Positions 24,601-33,516 of a stretch of DNA of 64,000 nt are shown here, in pieces. The stretch's first letter is position 1. Each line of letters begins with the position of its first letter. The notes below the pieces were generated by a model. The model did no database searches. It was not told the origin of the DNA and saw only the letters and a list, made by a program, of their open reading frames with translations. The DNA comes from Haematomicrobium sanguinis DSM 21259 (lineage in GTDB: Bacteria; Actinomycetota; Actinomycetes; Actinomycetales; Micrococcaceae), in the NCBI RefSeq assembly GCF_000688395.1, contig NZ_JIAG01000001.1, forward strand, positions 124,001-188,000, in the 5' to 3' direction. Made by a program: the position numbers and the translations under genes.

Positions 24601-25658
24601 GATTTCTTGGCTCCGCGGGCGAGGAAGGCGAGTAGGAACGGAGCCCCCGCCGCGCCGGTGATGACGCCGACCGGAAGGACCAGCGCGCCAAGCATGTTGG
24701 CGCCGATATAGTCGGCCGCGAGCACGATCGAGACGCCAACAAGGGCGGAGGCGATGAAGCTGGTACGTCCGCCCATAATGCGGCTGGCGATCGGGCCGGC
24801 GAGGAACGCGACAAAGGCGATCGGCCCGGTGGCGGCGGTGGCGATGGCCGCAAGGGCAACGGCGGTGACAATGAGTGCGAGCCGGGTGCGCGCAACGTTG
24901 ACGCCTAGCCCGGCGGCGAGATCAGGTCCCAGTTCTAGGGCACGAAGTTTGTGGGAGAGATAGCCGGTTGCCGGTAGAAGGATGAGCGCGCCGAGGGCAA
25001 CCCAGCTCAGGCGCTCCCAGGTTGCGGCACTGAGGGACCCGGCGAGCCAAACAATCGCCTGCTGGGCGAATTGATAGTCGGCGCGCTGCATCACGAAGAC
25101 AATGAGGGCTTGCATCATGGCGGCGACGCCGATTCCCATCAGGATGAGTCGGTTGCCGTTGTCGCGCCCGGCAAGCCACGTGATGGTGAGCGCCAGGATG
25201 AGCGCACCGGCGATGGCGGCTGTGGACAGGAGTGCACCGGTGGCGCCGAAGAAGACAATCGCGATGACCGCGCTGGCGCTGGCGCCGCTGGAAATGCCGA
25301 TGATGTCCGGGCTTGCCAGCGGGTTGCGGAGCATGGTTTGGAAGATGGTGCCCGCAAGCGCGAACATGATCCCCACGAGGGCGCCCAGCAGGGCCCGCGG
25401 GAGTTTCACCTCCATCACAATGAAGGTCGCGCCGGGAATGTCAGAGCCAAACAGTAGCCTAAAAAAGTCAGGCACGGTGACGGTGAAATTGCCGAGGAGA
25501 ATGCTGCAGGCGAGAAGCGCGAGGGCCAAGACAGCCAGCGACGCGAGTCGCCACATCCGCGAGCGGCGTTCCTTGAGGCGAAGTGCCCGCAAATGAGGGG
25601 AAGGGAGTGATGCGGCTGCGGGACCGGGTAGGGGGCGCGCGCTCGTCTTCAGGCTCAT
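24597..25658 (-). CDS. Iron-siderophore ABC transporter permease (FecCD family), second subunit
   Basis: 353 residues with the FecCD pattern: GNFTVTVPDFFRLLFG, VKLPRALLGALVGIMFALAGTIFQTMLRNPLASPDIIGISSGASASAV and, near the end, ATGPIAFVAFLAGPIASRI. About nine or ten membrane segments. ATG 25658 sits in an ATGA overlap with the stop of the other permease and was chosen over upstream starts. It forms a heterodimer with the product of the gene at 25655-26773. Confidence 0.94.
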   Translation of the reverse strand: MSLKTSARPLPGPAAASLPSPHLRALRLKERRSRMWRLASLAVLALALLACSILLGNFTVTVPDFFRLLFGSDIPGATFIVMEVKLPRALLGALVGIMFALAGTIFQTMLRNPLASPDIIGISSGASASAVIAIVFFGATGALLSTAAIAGALILALTITWLAGRDNGNRLILMGIGVAAMMQALIVFVMQRADYQFAQQAIVWLAGSLSAATWERLSWVALGALILLPATGYLSHKLRALELGPDLAAGLGVNVARTRLALIVTAVALAAIATAATGPIAFVAFLAGPIASRIMGGRTSFIASALVGVSIVLAADYIGANMLGALVLPVGVITGAAGAPFLLAFLARGAKKS

Positions 25659-26773
25659 AGCGAGGCCGCCTTGCGTCGGCGCACCAAATAAATGAATACG
25701 GGGGCACCCATAAGCACGGCAATGATTCCGGCGGGAACTTCGCCTGGGGGCAGGACAATCCGTCCAATGATGTCGGCGGAGAGCAGGACTATGGGCGCGC
25801 TCACGATGGAGAACGGCAACAGCCACCGGTAGTCGGCACCAATTAACGCTCTAAGGGCGTGCGGCACCACGAGCCCCACAAAGGCGACCGGACCGGCTAT
25901 GGCAGTCGCCGCGCCGCACAGGATGACCACGCCGAGCGCACAAAGGGCGCGACCCCACCCGACATTTTGGCCAAGACCGCGGGCCATGTCATCGCCCAGA
26001 GCCAAGGCGTTGAGAAGCTTGCCGGTGCCCAGCAGAATCAACGCGCCCACGGCCATGAAGGGCGCAAGCTGGGCAATGTCATCCCAGCTCACTCCGGCCA
26101 CAGAACCGGTCTGCCAGTTGCGGTAGCTGTCTAACGCTTCGCGATTGGAGATGAGTAGCGCGTTCAGCAGCGAGATGAGCCCGGCGGACAGTGCGGCACC
26201 GGCGAGCGCCAGCTTGATTGGGGTGGCGCCCTCGCGTCCCACGCTCGCAACCGCGTAAACGATCACTGCGGCGAGTGCTGCACCCGCAAAGGCGAACCAG
26301 ACCGAACTGGCGGTTGAGCTCGCGCCGAAGAGCACGACACCGGCGATGACCGCGACGGCGGCACCGGCGTTCACGCCCAAGATGCCCGGATCGGCGAGCG
26401 GGTTTCGCGCTATTCCTTGCATGGCCGTGCCGGCGAGTCCCAAACAGACACCGACGAGGATGGCCGCCACGGTACGCGGGATACGCAATTGGATGACGGC
26501 AAAGTCGGGGTTGGTTTGATTGGCAGGGGAGGTGAGTTCATTGAATTTGCCGAGAGCCGCCCAGACCGTATCCACGGGTACCGCGCGTGCGCCGACGGCA
26601 AATGAGATGCCGCTCAGTGCCACAACCAGACCCAGCAGCACTGCAAGGACAAGCAGTCTTTTCTGTGCGGAACGGCGGGGCGGGGCCGGCTGGCTATGCA
26701 AAGCCTCGGTCCCAGCGTCAGCGCGTTTCGCCCTGGTGTCTGTGGATGCGACGTGGGTGGTCTGGGCACTCAT
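25655..26773 (-). CDS. Iron-siderophore ABC transporter permease (FecCD family), first subunit
   Basis: 372 residues; after a cytoplasmic head of about 40 residues come the FecCD blocks RIPRTVAAILVGVCLGLAGTAMQGIARNPLADPGILGVNAGAA and AGPVAFVGLVVPHALRALIGADYRWLLP. It starts 3 nt after the binding-protein gene and overlaps the next permease by 4 nt, so the operon is translated in series. Confidence 0.94.
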   Translation of the reverse strand: MSAQTTHVASTDTRAKRADAGTEALHSQPAPPRRSAQKRLLVLAVLLGLVVALSGISFAVGARAVPVDTVWAALGKFNELTSPANQTNPDFAVIQLRIPRTVAAILVGVCLGLAGTAMQGIARNPLADPGILGVNAGAAVAVIAGVVLFGASSTASSVWFAFAGAALAAVIVYAVASVGREGATPIKLALAGAALSAGLISLLNALLISNREALDSYRNWQTGSVAGVSWDDIAQLAPFMAVGALILLGTGKLLNALALGDDMARGLGQNVGWGRALCALGVVILCGAATAIAGPVAFVGLVVPHALRALIGADYRWLLPFSIVSAPIVLLSADIIGRIVLPPGEVPAGIIAVLMGAPVFIYLVRRRKAASL

Positions 26774-26776
26774 GGT

Positions 26777-27823
26777 TTAGGCGTTCTTGAGGGCCTCGGC
26801 GAATTGCGGAACAAATTTTTCCAGTCCCCAGCGGATGCCAAGCGGGGTGGAAACGGTAAGCGAGTTATTGGTTGCAAGGTCTGGTTCGGCGACGTAGGAG
26901 CCACGCTTGAGTGCCGGGATCTGGCCGATGAGCGGATCATTGATCGCCGCTTCCTTGGGTTGCCCGTCCGGCACCCAGTTGATGACCAGGTCCGCTTCGA
27001 GTTCCTTTGCCCGCTCGGGTGCCCAGGGCTCGGTGACGTTGAACCCGTTGGCAATCGCTTTCTCTATCACGGGTGAGACGCTCAGACCAAGGTCTTTCAT
27101 GATGAGGCTGCGGGCGTCATTGGGGCCGTAGATCCATAGCGGCGAGGCGCTCCCGGGCGAAATTGCCGTCGAGATGAAGGTCTTGCCCTTGATTTCCGGG
27201 TACGCACCGGCTTGGTCCTTAATGAATTGCGTTGTCTCATCGACAAGCTGTTTCGCTTTGGCGCTTTGCCCCAGAGCCTGACCAACCATGGTGGTGGCGT
27301 CTTGCCAGCTGGTTGACCAGGGCTTTCCCGGATATGCCAGGGTTGGGGCGATCTTGGAGAACTGTTCGTAATCCTCCTTGGTCAGACCGGAGTGGACACA
27401 AATAATGAGGTCGGGTTGCGCTTTGGCGACCTCGACGTAGTTGTTGCCGTCGGCGGTGGAGTACTGCACGGGCGCTTTTTCGCTCCCCCACTCGACGCCG
27501 AGCGCTTTCATCGCCTCGTCCGTCCAGGGCATGGAGCCGTTTTCATTGGCGCCCCATGTCTCTAGCGGGGCCGCGACCGGGATCACCCCGTAGCCGAGCG
27601 CAAGGTCTAGGCCGCCCCACCCCGCGGCCACAACCCGGGTCGGAGCCTTTTCAATAATCGTTTCTCCGAAAGCATGCTGGATGGTGACGGGGAAGGAATC
27701 GGTGCTCATCGCCGTCGTGCTTTGCTGCGCGCCATTGGCGCTTCCGGTGCTGCACGCGGCTATGGTGGGTGCGGCAAGCAAAAGTGCGCCAAAGCTCAGG
27801 GCGCGACGGCGGGTAATTTCCAT
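26777..27823 (-). CDS. Tat-type lipoprotein, ferric-siderophore substrate-binding protein
   Basis: A 348-residue FepB/FhuD-like binding protein. The N-terminus MEITRRRALSFGALLLAAP ends in the lipobox IAAC, combining a twin-arginine motif with lipid attachment. The mature part shows ETIIEKAPTRVVAAGWGGLDLAL and QPDLIICVHSGLTKEDYEQFSKIAPT. It delivers the siderophore to the permeases encoded downstream. A DtxR-like box lies 24 nt upstream of the start. A full AAGCACGACGGCG repeat (27710-27722) lies in the linker after the lipobox (QSTTAMST). Confidence 0.93.
   Translation of the reverse strand: MEITRRRALSFGALLLAAPTIAACSTGSANGAQQSTTAMSTDSFPVTIQHAFGETIIEKAPTRVVAAGWGGLDLALGYGVIPVAAPLETWGANENGSMPWTDEAMKALGVEWGSEKAPVQYSTADGNNYVEVAKAQPDLIICVHSGLTKEDYEQFSKIAPTLAYPGKPWSTSWQDATTMVGQALGQSAKAKQLVDETTQFIKDQAGAYPEIKGKTFISTAISPGSASPLWIYGPNDARSLIMKDLGLSVSPVIEKAIANGFNVTEPWAPERAKELEADLVINWVPDGQPKEAAINDPLIGQIPALKRGSYVAEPDLATNNSLTVSTPLGIRWGLEKFVPQFAEALKNA
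27710..27722 (-). repeat. Full 13-mer repeat AAGCACGACGGCG
   Basis: Coding-direction copy in the flexible linker of the siderophore-binding lipoprotein, followed by ATGAGCAC. Confidence 0.75.
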
Positions 27824-27847
27824 GGTTTCCTTCGATCGAACTGTCGG

Positions 27848-27866
27848 TTAGGTCTACCTAACCTAA
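27848..27866 (-). promoter_or_regulatory. DtxR/IdeR iron box of the siderophore operon
   Basis: On the minus strand it reads TTAGGTTAGGTAGACCTAA, matching 16 of 19 positions of the DtxR consensus TTAGGTTAGSCTAACCTAA. It lies just before the binding-protein gene. Iron-loaded DtxR would repress the five-gene operon. Confidence 0.85.
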
Positions 27867-28000
27867 GCCAGCCTAACGCACGCCCCGCGAATTAGAAAAC
27901 AAAACCGTGACCTAATTCACCGAGGATGCGGCAGGCGAAAAGGTCGGATTATTCGGGTACGTTGGTGTTACACCCCATTCGCGCGAAAGAAGGAAGTGCT

Positions 28001-29170
28001 GTGGCTGCTCTTGCCATTACTAACGCCCATGTTGTCCCGGTGGAAGGCGAGCCGTTTGACGGTGCCGTCGTGGTGGAGGACGGGCGGATTGTCGCGCTCG
28101 GCGCGGATGTGAGCGCACCCGAGGGAGCCGAGGTCATTGACGCGGCGGACAAATGGGTGGTCCCCGGCTTTATTGACGCGCACACGCACCTTGGCACGCA
28201 TGAGGAGGCCGAGGGGTGGGCCGGCAATGACACGAATGAAATGACCGATCCGAACACTGCCGGTGTCCGGGCGCTGGATGCCATTAACCCGTTTGAGATG
28301 GGTTTTGATGATGCGTTGGCCGGCGGCGTCACAACCGTCAACGTCAATCCGGGTTCGGGCAACCCCATTGGCGGGCTGACCGTGGCGCTGCACACGCACG
28401 GGCGGCGCGTCGACGAGATGGTTTTGCGCTCGCCCAGCGGTTTGAAGAGCGCGTTGGGTGAGAACCCGAAGCGCGTGTACGGCGATCAGAAGAAGACCCC
28501 ATCCACACGGCTGGGTACCGCGTGGGTGTTGCGAAAGGCGTTTACCGACGCCAAAAACTACCTGGAAAAGGACGATGCCGAGGCCGATCCGCGGCTCGAG
28601 GCGCTCGCGGCCGTATTGCGCCGGGAGATCCCGTGGCGTCAGCACGCGCACCGCGCCGATGACATTGCCACCGCCCTGCGCATCGCGGAAGAGTTCGGCT
28701 ATGAGCTGGTGCTCGATCACGGGACCGAGGCGCACGTGTTAGCCGATGTGCTGGCCGAGGCTGGCGTGCCGGTGTTGATCGGTCCGCTTTTTACTTCCCG
28801 GTCCAAGGTCGAGTTGCGCCAGCGTTCGCTCGCGAATCCGGGCAAATTGGCCGCGGCCGGGGTCGAGATTTCCATCATCACCGACCACCCCGTGGTGCCG
28901 ATTCACTTCCTGGTGCACCAGGCGACGTTGGCGATCAAAGAGGGCCTGGATCGGGATGTGGCTATGCGGGCGATTACCATCAACCCGGCCCGGGTCATGG
29001 GCGTTGCCGACCGGGTGGGATCTCTTGAAGTGGGCAAAGACGCGGACCTGGTGGTCTGGAGTGGGGATCCTCTGGACGTCATGCAACGGGCCGAAAAGGT
29101 GTTCATTGGCGGGAAGCCCGTATACGAGTGGGATGCCGAGTCTGGGCGTGGTGTCGTTGCCGAGCGGTAA
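28001..29170 (+). CDS. Amidohydrolase, imidazolonepropionase-like
   Basis: A 389-residue metal-dependent hydrolase. Metal-binding VVPGFIDAHTHLG and the C-terminal ITINPARVMGVADRVGSLEVGKDADLVVWSGDPLD are classic for the imidazolonepropionase/dihydroorotase-like group; HAHRADDIATAL and SIITDHPVVP supply further metal and catalytic residues. GTG 28001 with AAGGAA about 6 nt upstream was chosen over an earlier frame start. The substrate is unknown: histidine-degradation genes are absent, so a hut role is not supported. A small membrane protein gene overlaps its end. Confidence 0.88.
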   Translation: MAALAITNAHVVPVEGEPFDGAVVVEDGRIVALGADVSAPEGAEVIDAADKWVVPGFIDAHTHLGTHEEAEGWAGNDTNEMTDPNTAGVRALDAINPFEMGFDDALAGGVTTVNVNPGSGNPIGGLTVALHTHGRRVDEMVLRSPSGLKSALGENPKRVYGDQKKTPSTRLGTAWVLRKAFTDAKNYLEKDDAEADPRLEALAAVLRREIPWRQHAHRADDIATALRIAEEFGYELVLDHGTEAHVLADVLAEAGVPVLIGPLFTSRSKVELRQRSLANPGKLAAAGVEISIITDHPVVPIHFLVHQATLAIKEGLDRDVAMRAITINPARVMGVADRVGSLEVGKDADLVVWSGDPLDVMQRAEKVFIGGKPVYEWDAESGRGVVAER

Positions 29171-29600
29171 GGGTTCTGGTAGCGCGGCGCGCCCCGCGCC
29201 GAAGTTGCTTGACGCCCCGGGCACGATCCATTTCTCCCGGTTCATCTGGAGTGCCGTGGTCATTGCGCTGCTCGCGTTCGGCATCGCTTTCATTGTTGGC
29301 GGGATTCAGCGCACGTCCCCGGAACAGAGCGTGGGGCTGATCCCGCTCGGCTCTCTGGTTGGCGGGCTCGGGCTGGTGGTCGGATTCTTCTTGCTGCTGA
29401 TGCTGCGCGGGCGCCGCGCCGGACGCGAAATGCTGACCACCTTGGCGATTGTCGCCGGTATCCCGATGCTGATTCGCGGCATCCCGGGACTGTCGGTGGT
29501 GGCCGTGTGCATGCTGCTCGCCGCCGCGGCGCTGTGGGCACCGGCAAGCCGAGCCTACTTTAAGAAGTGGGACCCCAAGCCGCCGCGCAAGCGCCGCTAG
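29133..29600 (+). CDS. Small membrane protein of unknown function
   Basis: About 155 residues with four hydrophobic segments (FIWSAVVIALLAFGIAFIVGG, SLVGGLGLVVGFFLLLML, LTTLAIVAGIPMLIRG, LSVVAVCMLLAAAALW) and a basic tail. Starts at ATG 29133, or at GTG 29148 or 29151, all within the end of the amidohydrolase gene, so the two are probably coupled. No family recognised. Confidence 0.72.
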   Translation: MPSLGVVSLPSGKGSGSAARPAPKLLDAPGTIHFSRFIWSAVVIALLAFGIAFIVGGIQRTSPEQSVGLIPLGSLVGGLGLVVGFFLLLMLRGRRAGREMLTTLAIVAGIPMLIRGIPGLSVVAVCMLLAAAALWAPASRAYFKKWDPKPPRKRR

Positions 29601-29671
29601 CTCCTCCCTCGGATCGGCGGTTCAGGAGGCTCCGGCGTGGGCGGCCCGGCGGCTCAGCCGGCTCAGCCGCT

Positions 29672-30847
29672 TTAGGCCCGCTCGATCGCCTGCTCTAAAT
29701 CGGCCAGCAAATCGTCCACGTCTTCGAGTCCCACCGAGAGCCGCAACAGGTCATCGGGCACAGCCAACTCGGTCCCTTTCACCGAGGCGTGCGTCATTTC
29801 GCTGGGGTAGTTCATGAGCGATTCCACCCCGCCAAGCGATTCCGCCAGCGTGAACAACCGCGTCGACTCCGCTACGGCTCGCGCCACCTGCGCTCCCCCG
29901 GCAAATTGCACCGACACCATGCCGCCAAACCCGCGCATTTGCCGCGCCGCCACCTCGTGCCCGGGGTGTGAATCCAGCCCTGGGTAATACACCGCACTCA
30001 CCTCGGGACGCTCGCGCAAATACTCGGCGACCCGTTGCCCAGAGGCAGAGTGCCGGTCCATCCGCACGCCCAGCGTCTTGATGCCACGCGTGGTCAGCCA
30101 CGCATCCATCGGCCCGGACACCGCGCCCACCGCAAACTGCACAAACTTTACCCGCTCGGCGAGGTCCGCGTCCGAGGTCACCACCGCGCCGCCCACCACA
30201 TCGGAGTGCCCACCGAGATACTTCGTGGTGGAATGCACGACGGCGTTGGCCCCCAAAGCGAGCGGGTTCTGCAGATAGGGGGTTGCGAAGGTATTGTCTA
30301 CGACCAACGTGGCACCGGCACGAGCAGCGATCTCCGCCACGGCGGCGATGTCGGTGATCTTCATGAGCGGATTGGATGGCGTCTCGACCCAGAGCATGGT
30401 CGGCTTGTCTGCCGCCACGCGCGCGGCAAGCGCATCGATATCACTCATGTCCATGACATCCGCCTTGATCCCCCACGGCTCAAGCACGCGAGCGAAGAGA
30501 CGATACGTTCCTCCGTACACATCATTGCCCATCAGGACCGTATCTCCGGGTTTGAGCGCGGCCCGAATCAGCGCATCTTCTGCCGCGAGCCCGGAACCAA
30601 ACGAGTATGCGAACTGCGCGCCTTCCAGAGCCGCGAGTTGCTCCTGAAGCGAGTCTCGGCTCGGGTTGCCGCCGCGCGCATATTCATACCCGGAGCGCAA
30701 TTGTCCGATGCCATCTTGGGCGAAGGTCGAGGTTTGATAAATCGGTGGGATAACGGCGCCGGTGACCGGATCCGGGGTTTGCCCGGCGTGAATAGCGCGG
30801 GTGTTGAAGCCGTCGGCGCTCACATTGGGGGCCTGTGATTCGCTCAT
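29672..30847 (-). CDS. metB: Cystathionine gamma-synthase/gamma-lyase family enzyme
   Basis: A 391-residue PLP enzyme of the Cys/Met metabolism family: TRAIHAGQTPDPVTGAVIPPIYQTSTF, YSFGSGLAAEDALI, LWVETPSNPLMKITD, PLP-lysine in HSTTKYLGGHSDVVGG, and SLGGVESLMNYP. It is annotated metB by similarity, but the cystathionine beta-synthase gene 10 nt upstream in the same operon suggests it may act as cystathionine gamma-lyase in reverse transsulfuration. Sequence alone does not separate synthase from lyase. The AVVHS codons contain an ACGACGGCG core (30237-30245). Confidence 0.92.
   Translation of the reverse strand: MSESQAPNVSADGFNTRAIHAGQTPDPVTGAVIPPIYQTSTFAQDGIGQLRSGYEYARGGNPSRDSLQEQLAALEGAQFAYSFGSGLAAEDALIRAALKPGDTVLMGNDVYGGTYRLFARVLEPWGIKADVMDMSDIDALAARVAADKPTMLWVETPSNPLMKITDIAAVAEIAARAGATLVVDNTFATPYLQNPLALGANAVVHSTTKYLGGHSDVVGGAVVTSDADLAERVKFVQFAVGAVSGPMDAWLTTRGIKTLGVRMDRHSASGQRVAEYLRERPEVSAVYYPGLDSHPGHEVAARQMRGFGGMVSVQFAGGAQVARAVAESTRLFTLAESLGGVESLMNYPSEMTHASVKGTELAVPDDLLRLSVGLEDVDDLLADLEQAIERA
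30237..30245 (+). repeat. ACGACGGCG core, GC variant
   Basis: Inside metB, antisense, over conserved ANAVVHSTTK codons; it could be a chance codon match. Confidence 0.45.
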
Positions 30848-30857
30848 GGTTTTCCTC

Positions 30858-32234
30858 CTACTCGTTCACAAAGCTCAGCAAGTCGTGTCGGGTCAAAATT
30901 CCAATCGGCGCACCCACAAACGTGACCATCAACGCGTCGGTGTCCTGCAACCGCTCCCAGGCGCTGGAGATTGCGTCCAGGGAGCCGATGACCGGCATCC
31001 GCTCGCCCATGTGATCGGCAATCTTGTCGCTCAGGCGCGCTTCGCCGCGGAAGACCTTCTCCGTCAGCTCCCGCTCATCGACCGAGCCCACAACTTCTCC
31101 CATCACCACCGGCGGCTCTTGGGAGAGCACCGGCAAGTTCGAGACCCCGTATTCCTCCATGATGGCAATGACATCGCGCACGCTTTCCCCGGGGTGAGTG
31201 TGCACCAGATCGGGCAGTTTCCCGGTCTTCGCGCGCAGCACGTCGCCAACGTTGACGTCGTCTTTGGCGTCTAGAAACCCGTAGGAGCGCATCCAGGAGT
31301 CATTGAAGATCTTGCCGAGATATCCGCGGCCAGAGTCCGGGAGCAAAATCACCATGACATCCTCTGGCCCGAGCTCGGCCGCCGCCCGGAGCCCCGCGAC
31401 CACCGCCATCCCCGAGGACCCGCCGACAAGCAGTCCTTCTTCCCGCGCGAGTCGGCGGGTCATGTCAAAGGACTCCGCGTCGCTGACGGCGATGACCTCG
31501 TCCGGCACTGTGGGATCATACGCGTCGGGCCACATGTCCTCGCCAACGCCCTCGACAAAATAGGGGCGTCCGCTCCCGCCGGAGTAAACCGAACCTTCCG
31601 GATCGGCACCGATAATGCGCACCGGCCCCGAGTCCCTATCTGCCGAGACCTCCTTCAAATACCGCCCGGTGCCGGTGATGGTGCCGCCGGTACCAATACC
31701 GGCCACAAAATGCGTCACGCGCCCGTCGGTGTCCGCCCAGATTTCCGGTCCCGTCGAGGCGTAGTGCGCCGCCGGACCTCCAGGGTTGGAGAACTGGTCC
31801 GGCTTATATGCCCCCGGCGTCTCCGCGGTGATACGGTCCGCCACCGAGTAATAGGACTGCGGGCTGTCCGGCGCAACCGAGGTCGGCGTCACCACAACCC
31901 GCGCCCCGTACGCCTCCAGCACGTCTCGCTTGTCTTGCCCCACCTTGTCCGGCACCACAAACACGCACTCGTAGCCGCGTTGTTGCGCGATCAGCGCCAG
32001 CCCCACGCCCGTGTTCCCGCTGGTCGGCTCGACAATTGTCCCGCCCGGCGCCAGTTCGCCGGACGCCTCCGCTCGCTCGATGAGCGAGGCCGCAATGCGG
32101 TCCTTCACCGAGCCGCCGGGGTTCATGTATTCGACCTTGACGAGCACCGTCGCGGCAATGCCTTCGGTGACCTTATTGAGCTTTACGAGTGGCGTGTGAC
32201 CGATCAGGTCCACCACGGATTCGGCATACTTCAC
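30858..32234 (-). CDS. cbs: Cystathionine beta-synthase with C-terminal CBS domain pair
   Basis: A 458-residue PLP enzyme condensing serine and homocysteine. PLP-lysine Lys44 in MNPGGSVKDR, substrate loop EPTSGNTGVGLALIAQQRGY and phosphate-binding GIGTGGTITGTGRYLKE are intact. Two CBS domains close the protein (about residues 340-455), a regulatory module. GTG 32234 was chosen: TAGGCT (minus strand, 32243-32248) lies 8 nt upstream, suggesting a leaderless message. It heads the cbs-metB operon. Confidence 0.94.
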   Translation of the reverse strand: MKYAESVVDLIGHTPLVKLNKVTEGIAATVLVKVEYMNPGGSVKDRIAASLIERAEASGELAPGGTIVEPTSGNTGVGLALIAQQRGYECVFVVPDKVGQDKRDVLEAYGARVVVTPTSVAPDSPQSYYSVADRITAETPGAYKPDQFSNPGGPAAHYASTGPEIWADTDGRVTHFVAGIGTGGTITGTGRYLKEVSADRDSGPVRIIGADPEGSVYSGGSGRPYFVEGVGEDMWPDAYDPTVPDEVIAVSDAESFDMTRRLAREEGLLVGGSSGMAVVAGLRAAAELGPEDVMVILLPDSGRGYLGKIFNDSWMRSYGFLDAKDDVNVGDVLRAKTGKLPDLVHTHPGESVRDVIAIMEEYGVSNLPVLSQEPPVVMGEVVGSVDERELTEKVFRGEARLSDKIADHMGERMPVIGSLDAISSAWERLQDTDALMVTFVGAPIGILTRHDLLSFVNE

Positions 32235-32290
32235 AATCCCCAAGCCTATCGCCGCAACCGCGCACCTCCCGCACCGCTCTTCACCGCCGT

Positions 32291-32350
32291 TCATCCGCCA
32301 GTTACTTTTTCATCCGGCAATTGCGGCATGAAAACGCAATTAGCGGATGA
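32291..32350. repeat. 60-bp palindromic repeat, family A, copy 2
   Basis: Arms 32291-32313 and 32328-32350 (four mismatches, ends TCATCCGC / GCGGATGA) with 14-nt centre CCGGCAATTGCGGC. It lies between the cbs start and the end of the EamA gene. Confidence 0.85.
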
Positions 32351-32360
32351 GCGCGGAGAA

Positions 32361-33293
32361 TTACGACGGCGTTGCTCGCCCCGAGCGCGCAGCGATCACT
32401 CCCAGCATGCCCAGCAGAGTGACGCAGAGCGCGATCCACTGAAGCAAATTAGGCAACGCGCCCAGCCCGAACAGTGCCGACAGCAACACCACGGCCGCCG
32501 GAACCACCAGAGCGACAACGGCGGCAACGATCGCGCCGTCTCTGACAATGATTGAGTGCTGAAGCAGGTAGGCAGGAACATAGATCAGCACTCCCAGAGT
32601 CACAAGCACCACGAGCGCTCCCATGGACAAGGTGTCGCCCGCTGAGATGGAGGCAATGGCCCACACCAATAGCGGCACCGCGCCGAGGGCAAAAATTGGC
32701 AGAATGCGTCGCACCATTGGCGAGCGGGAGCCTCTATTCCATCGACCAAAAAGGACCCCATACCAGGCCATCGAGATCATGGCCGCCGCGGCACACACGA
32801 TTCCCCAGGCAAACGAACTCGCCGCGGGTGCACCTGCAACACGTGAATTCTGAGCGATGAATACGAGTGCCCCGAGGATGGCCGTCATCGTTCCACCGAA
32901 AACGACTCGACTGGGCCAGCGACGCTCCCACACCTGCTCGATCAGCAGAACGGCAGCGGGAGTAAGCGCCATGATGAGCGCAGGGACGGTAGTGCCGGCG
33001 AGGGCAATGGCGGCGGTAGAGAATACCGTGTACAGGCTCACCCCCAACAGCGACAAGACCGCGACGCGCCACCACTTGATCGGCTCCGCTGGCCGCTCGG
33101 CTGACCGCCGTGGTGACCGCAACCGTGCACGGCCGCCGGTCCACCCCGCCAACAGACCCAGACCGGCAACGGCAAAAACCACTCGCCCGGCAGAAGCTAG
33201 GGCGACAGACGTACCCTGTAGCGCCACCGCGACCAGCACCCAGGTCATCGCGAGCAGCAGCACAAGTGATACGGACTGCACCAGAATGCGCAC
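32361..33293 (-). CDS. EamA/DMT-superfamily transporter
   Basis: A 310-residue permease with ten hydrophobic segments in two EamA repeats (GVSLYTVFSTAAIALAGTTVPALIMALTPAAVLLIEQVW; later GALVVLVTLGVLIYVPAYLLQHSIIVRDGAIVAAVVALVVPAAVVLLSALFG). GTG start at 33293 with a purine-rich AAGGGAAGGG upstream. Exporter of small metabolites is the usual role; substrate unknown. Its stop overlaps an ACGACGGCG core (32363-32371). Confidence 0.87.
   Translation of the reverse strand: MRILVQSVSLVLLLAMTWVLVAVALQGTSVALASAGRVVFAVAGLGLLAGWTGGRARLRSPRRSAERPAEPIKWWRVAVLSLLGVSLYTVFSTAAIALAGTTVPALIMALTPAAVLLIEQVWERRWPSRVVFGGTMTAILGALVFIAQNSRVAGAPAASSFAWGIVCAAAAMISMAWYGVLFGRWNRGSRSPMVRRILPIFALGAVPLLVWAIASISAGDTLSMGALVVLVTLGVLIYVPAYLLQHSIIVRDGAIVAAVVALVVPAAVVLLSALFGLGALPNLLQWIALCVTLLGMLGVIAARSGRATPS
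32363..32371 (+). repeat. ACGACGGCG dispersed repeat, TT variant
   Basis: Overlaps the EamA stop codon and lies 13 bp after palindrome family A copy 2. Its flank TTGCTCGCC matches the copies at 17857 and, with one change, 15733 and 42973. Confidence 0.7.
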
Positions 33294-33402
33294 CGACCCG
33301 CCCTTCCCTTTGTCCGGTGTGAGCTCATCCCCACGTTCCCATCCCGCTTCCGGGCCGGTGACCGAACGGTGCCGGTGAGCGTGCGTCGGGAAGTCGGGGA
33401 CG

Positions 33403-33415
33403 CGCCGTCGTGCTT
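33403..33415 (-). repeat. Full 13-mer repeat AAGCACGACGGCG
   Basis: Intergenic. On its strand it continues CGTCCCCGACTTCCC, shared with the intergenic copies at 53608 and 54947. Confidence 0.8.
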
Positions 33416-33434
33416 CACGCCTTAAAGCTACCCG

Positions 33435-33506
33435 CGTTTCGCATCCCTGTACCGCAAATTACGAGCCGTATATGGCTCTCAAAACGCGGTATGGGGATGC
33501 GAAACG
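33435..33506. repeat. 72-bp palindromic repeat, family B, copy 1
   Basis: Imperfect arms begin CGTTTCGCATCCC and end GGGATGCGAAACG, with GAGCC / GGCTC at the loop. Copy 2 is at 41894-41962. It lies 10 bp downstream of the MalG-like gene stop. Confidence 0.8.
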
Positions 33507-33516
33507 AGGGAAGGGG

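Noticed and set aside
28001-29170. Histidine-degradation imidazolonepropionase (hutI)
   Set aside because: The fold matches the superfamily but no hut genes are nearby and the substrate residues cannot be confirmed.
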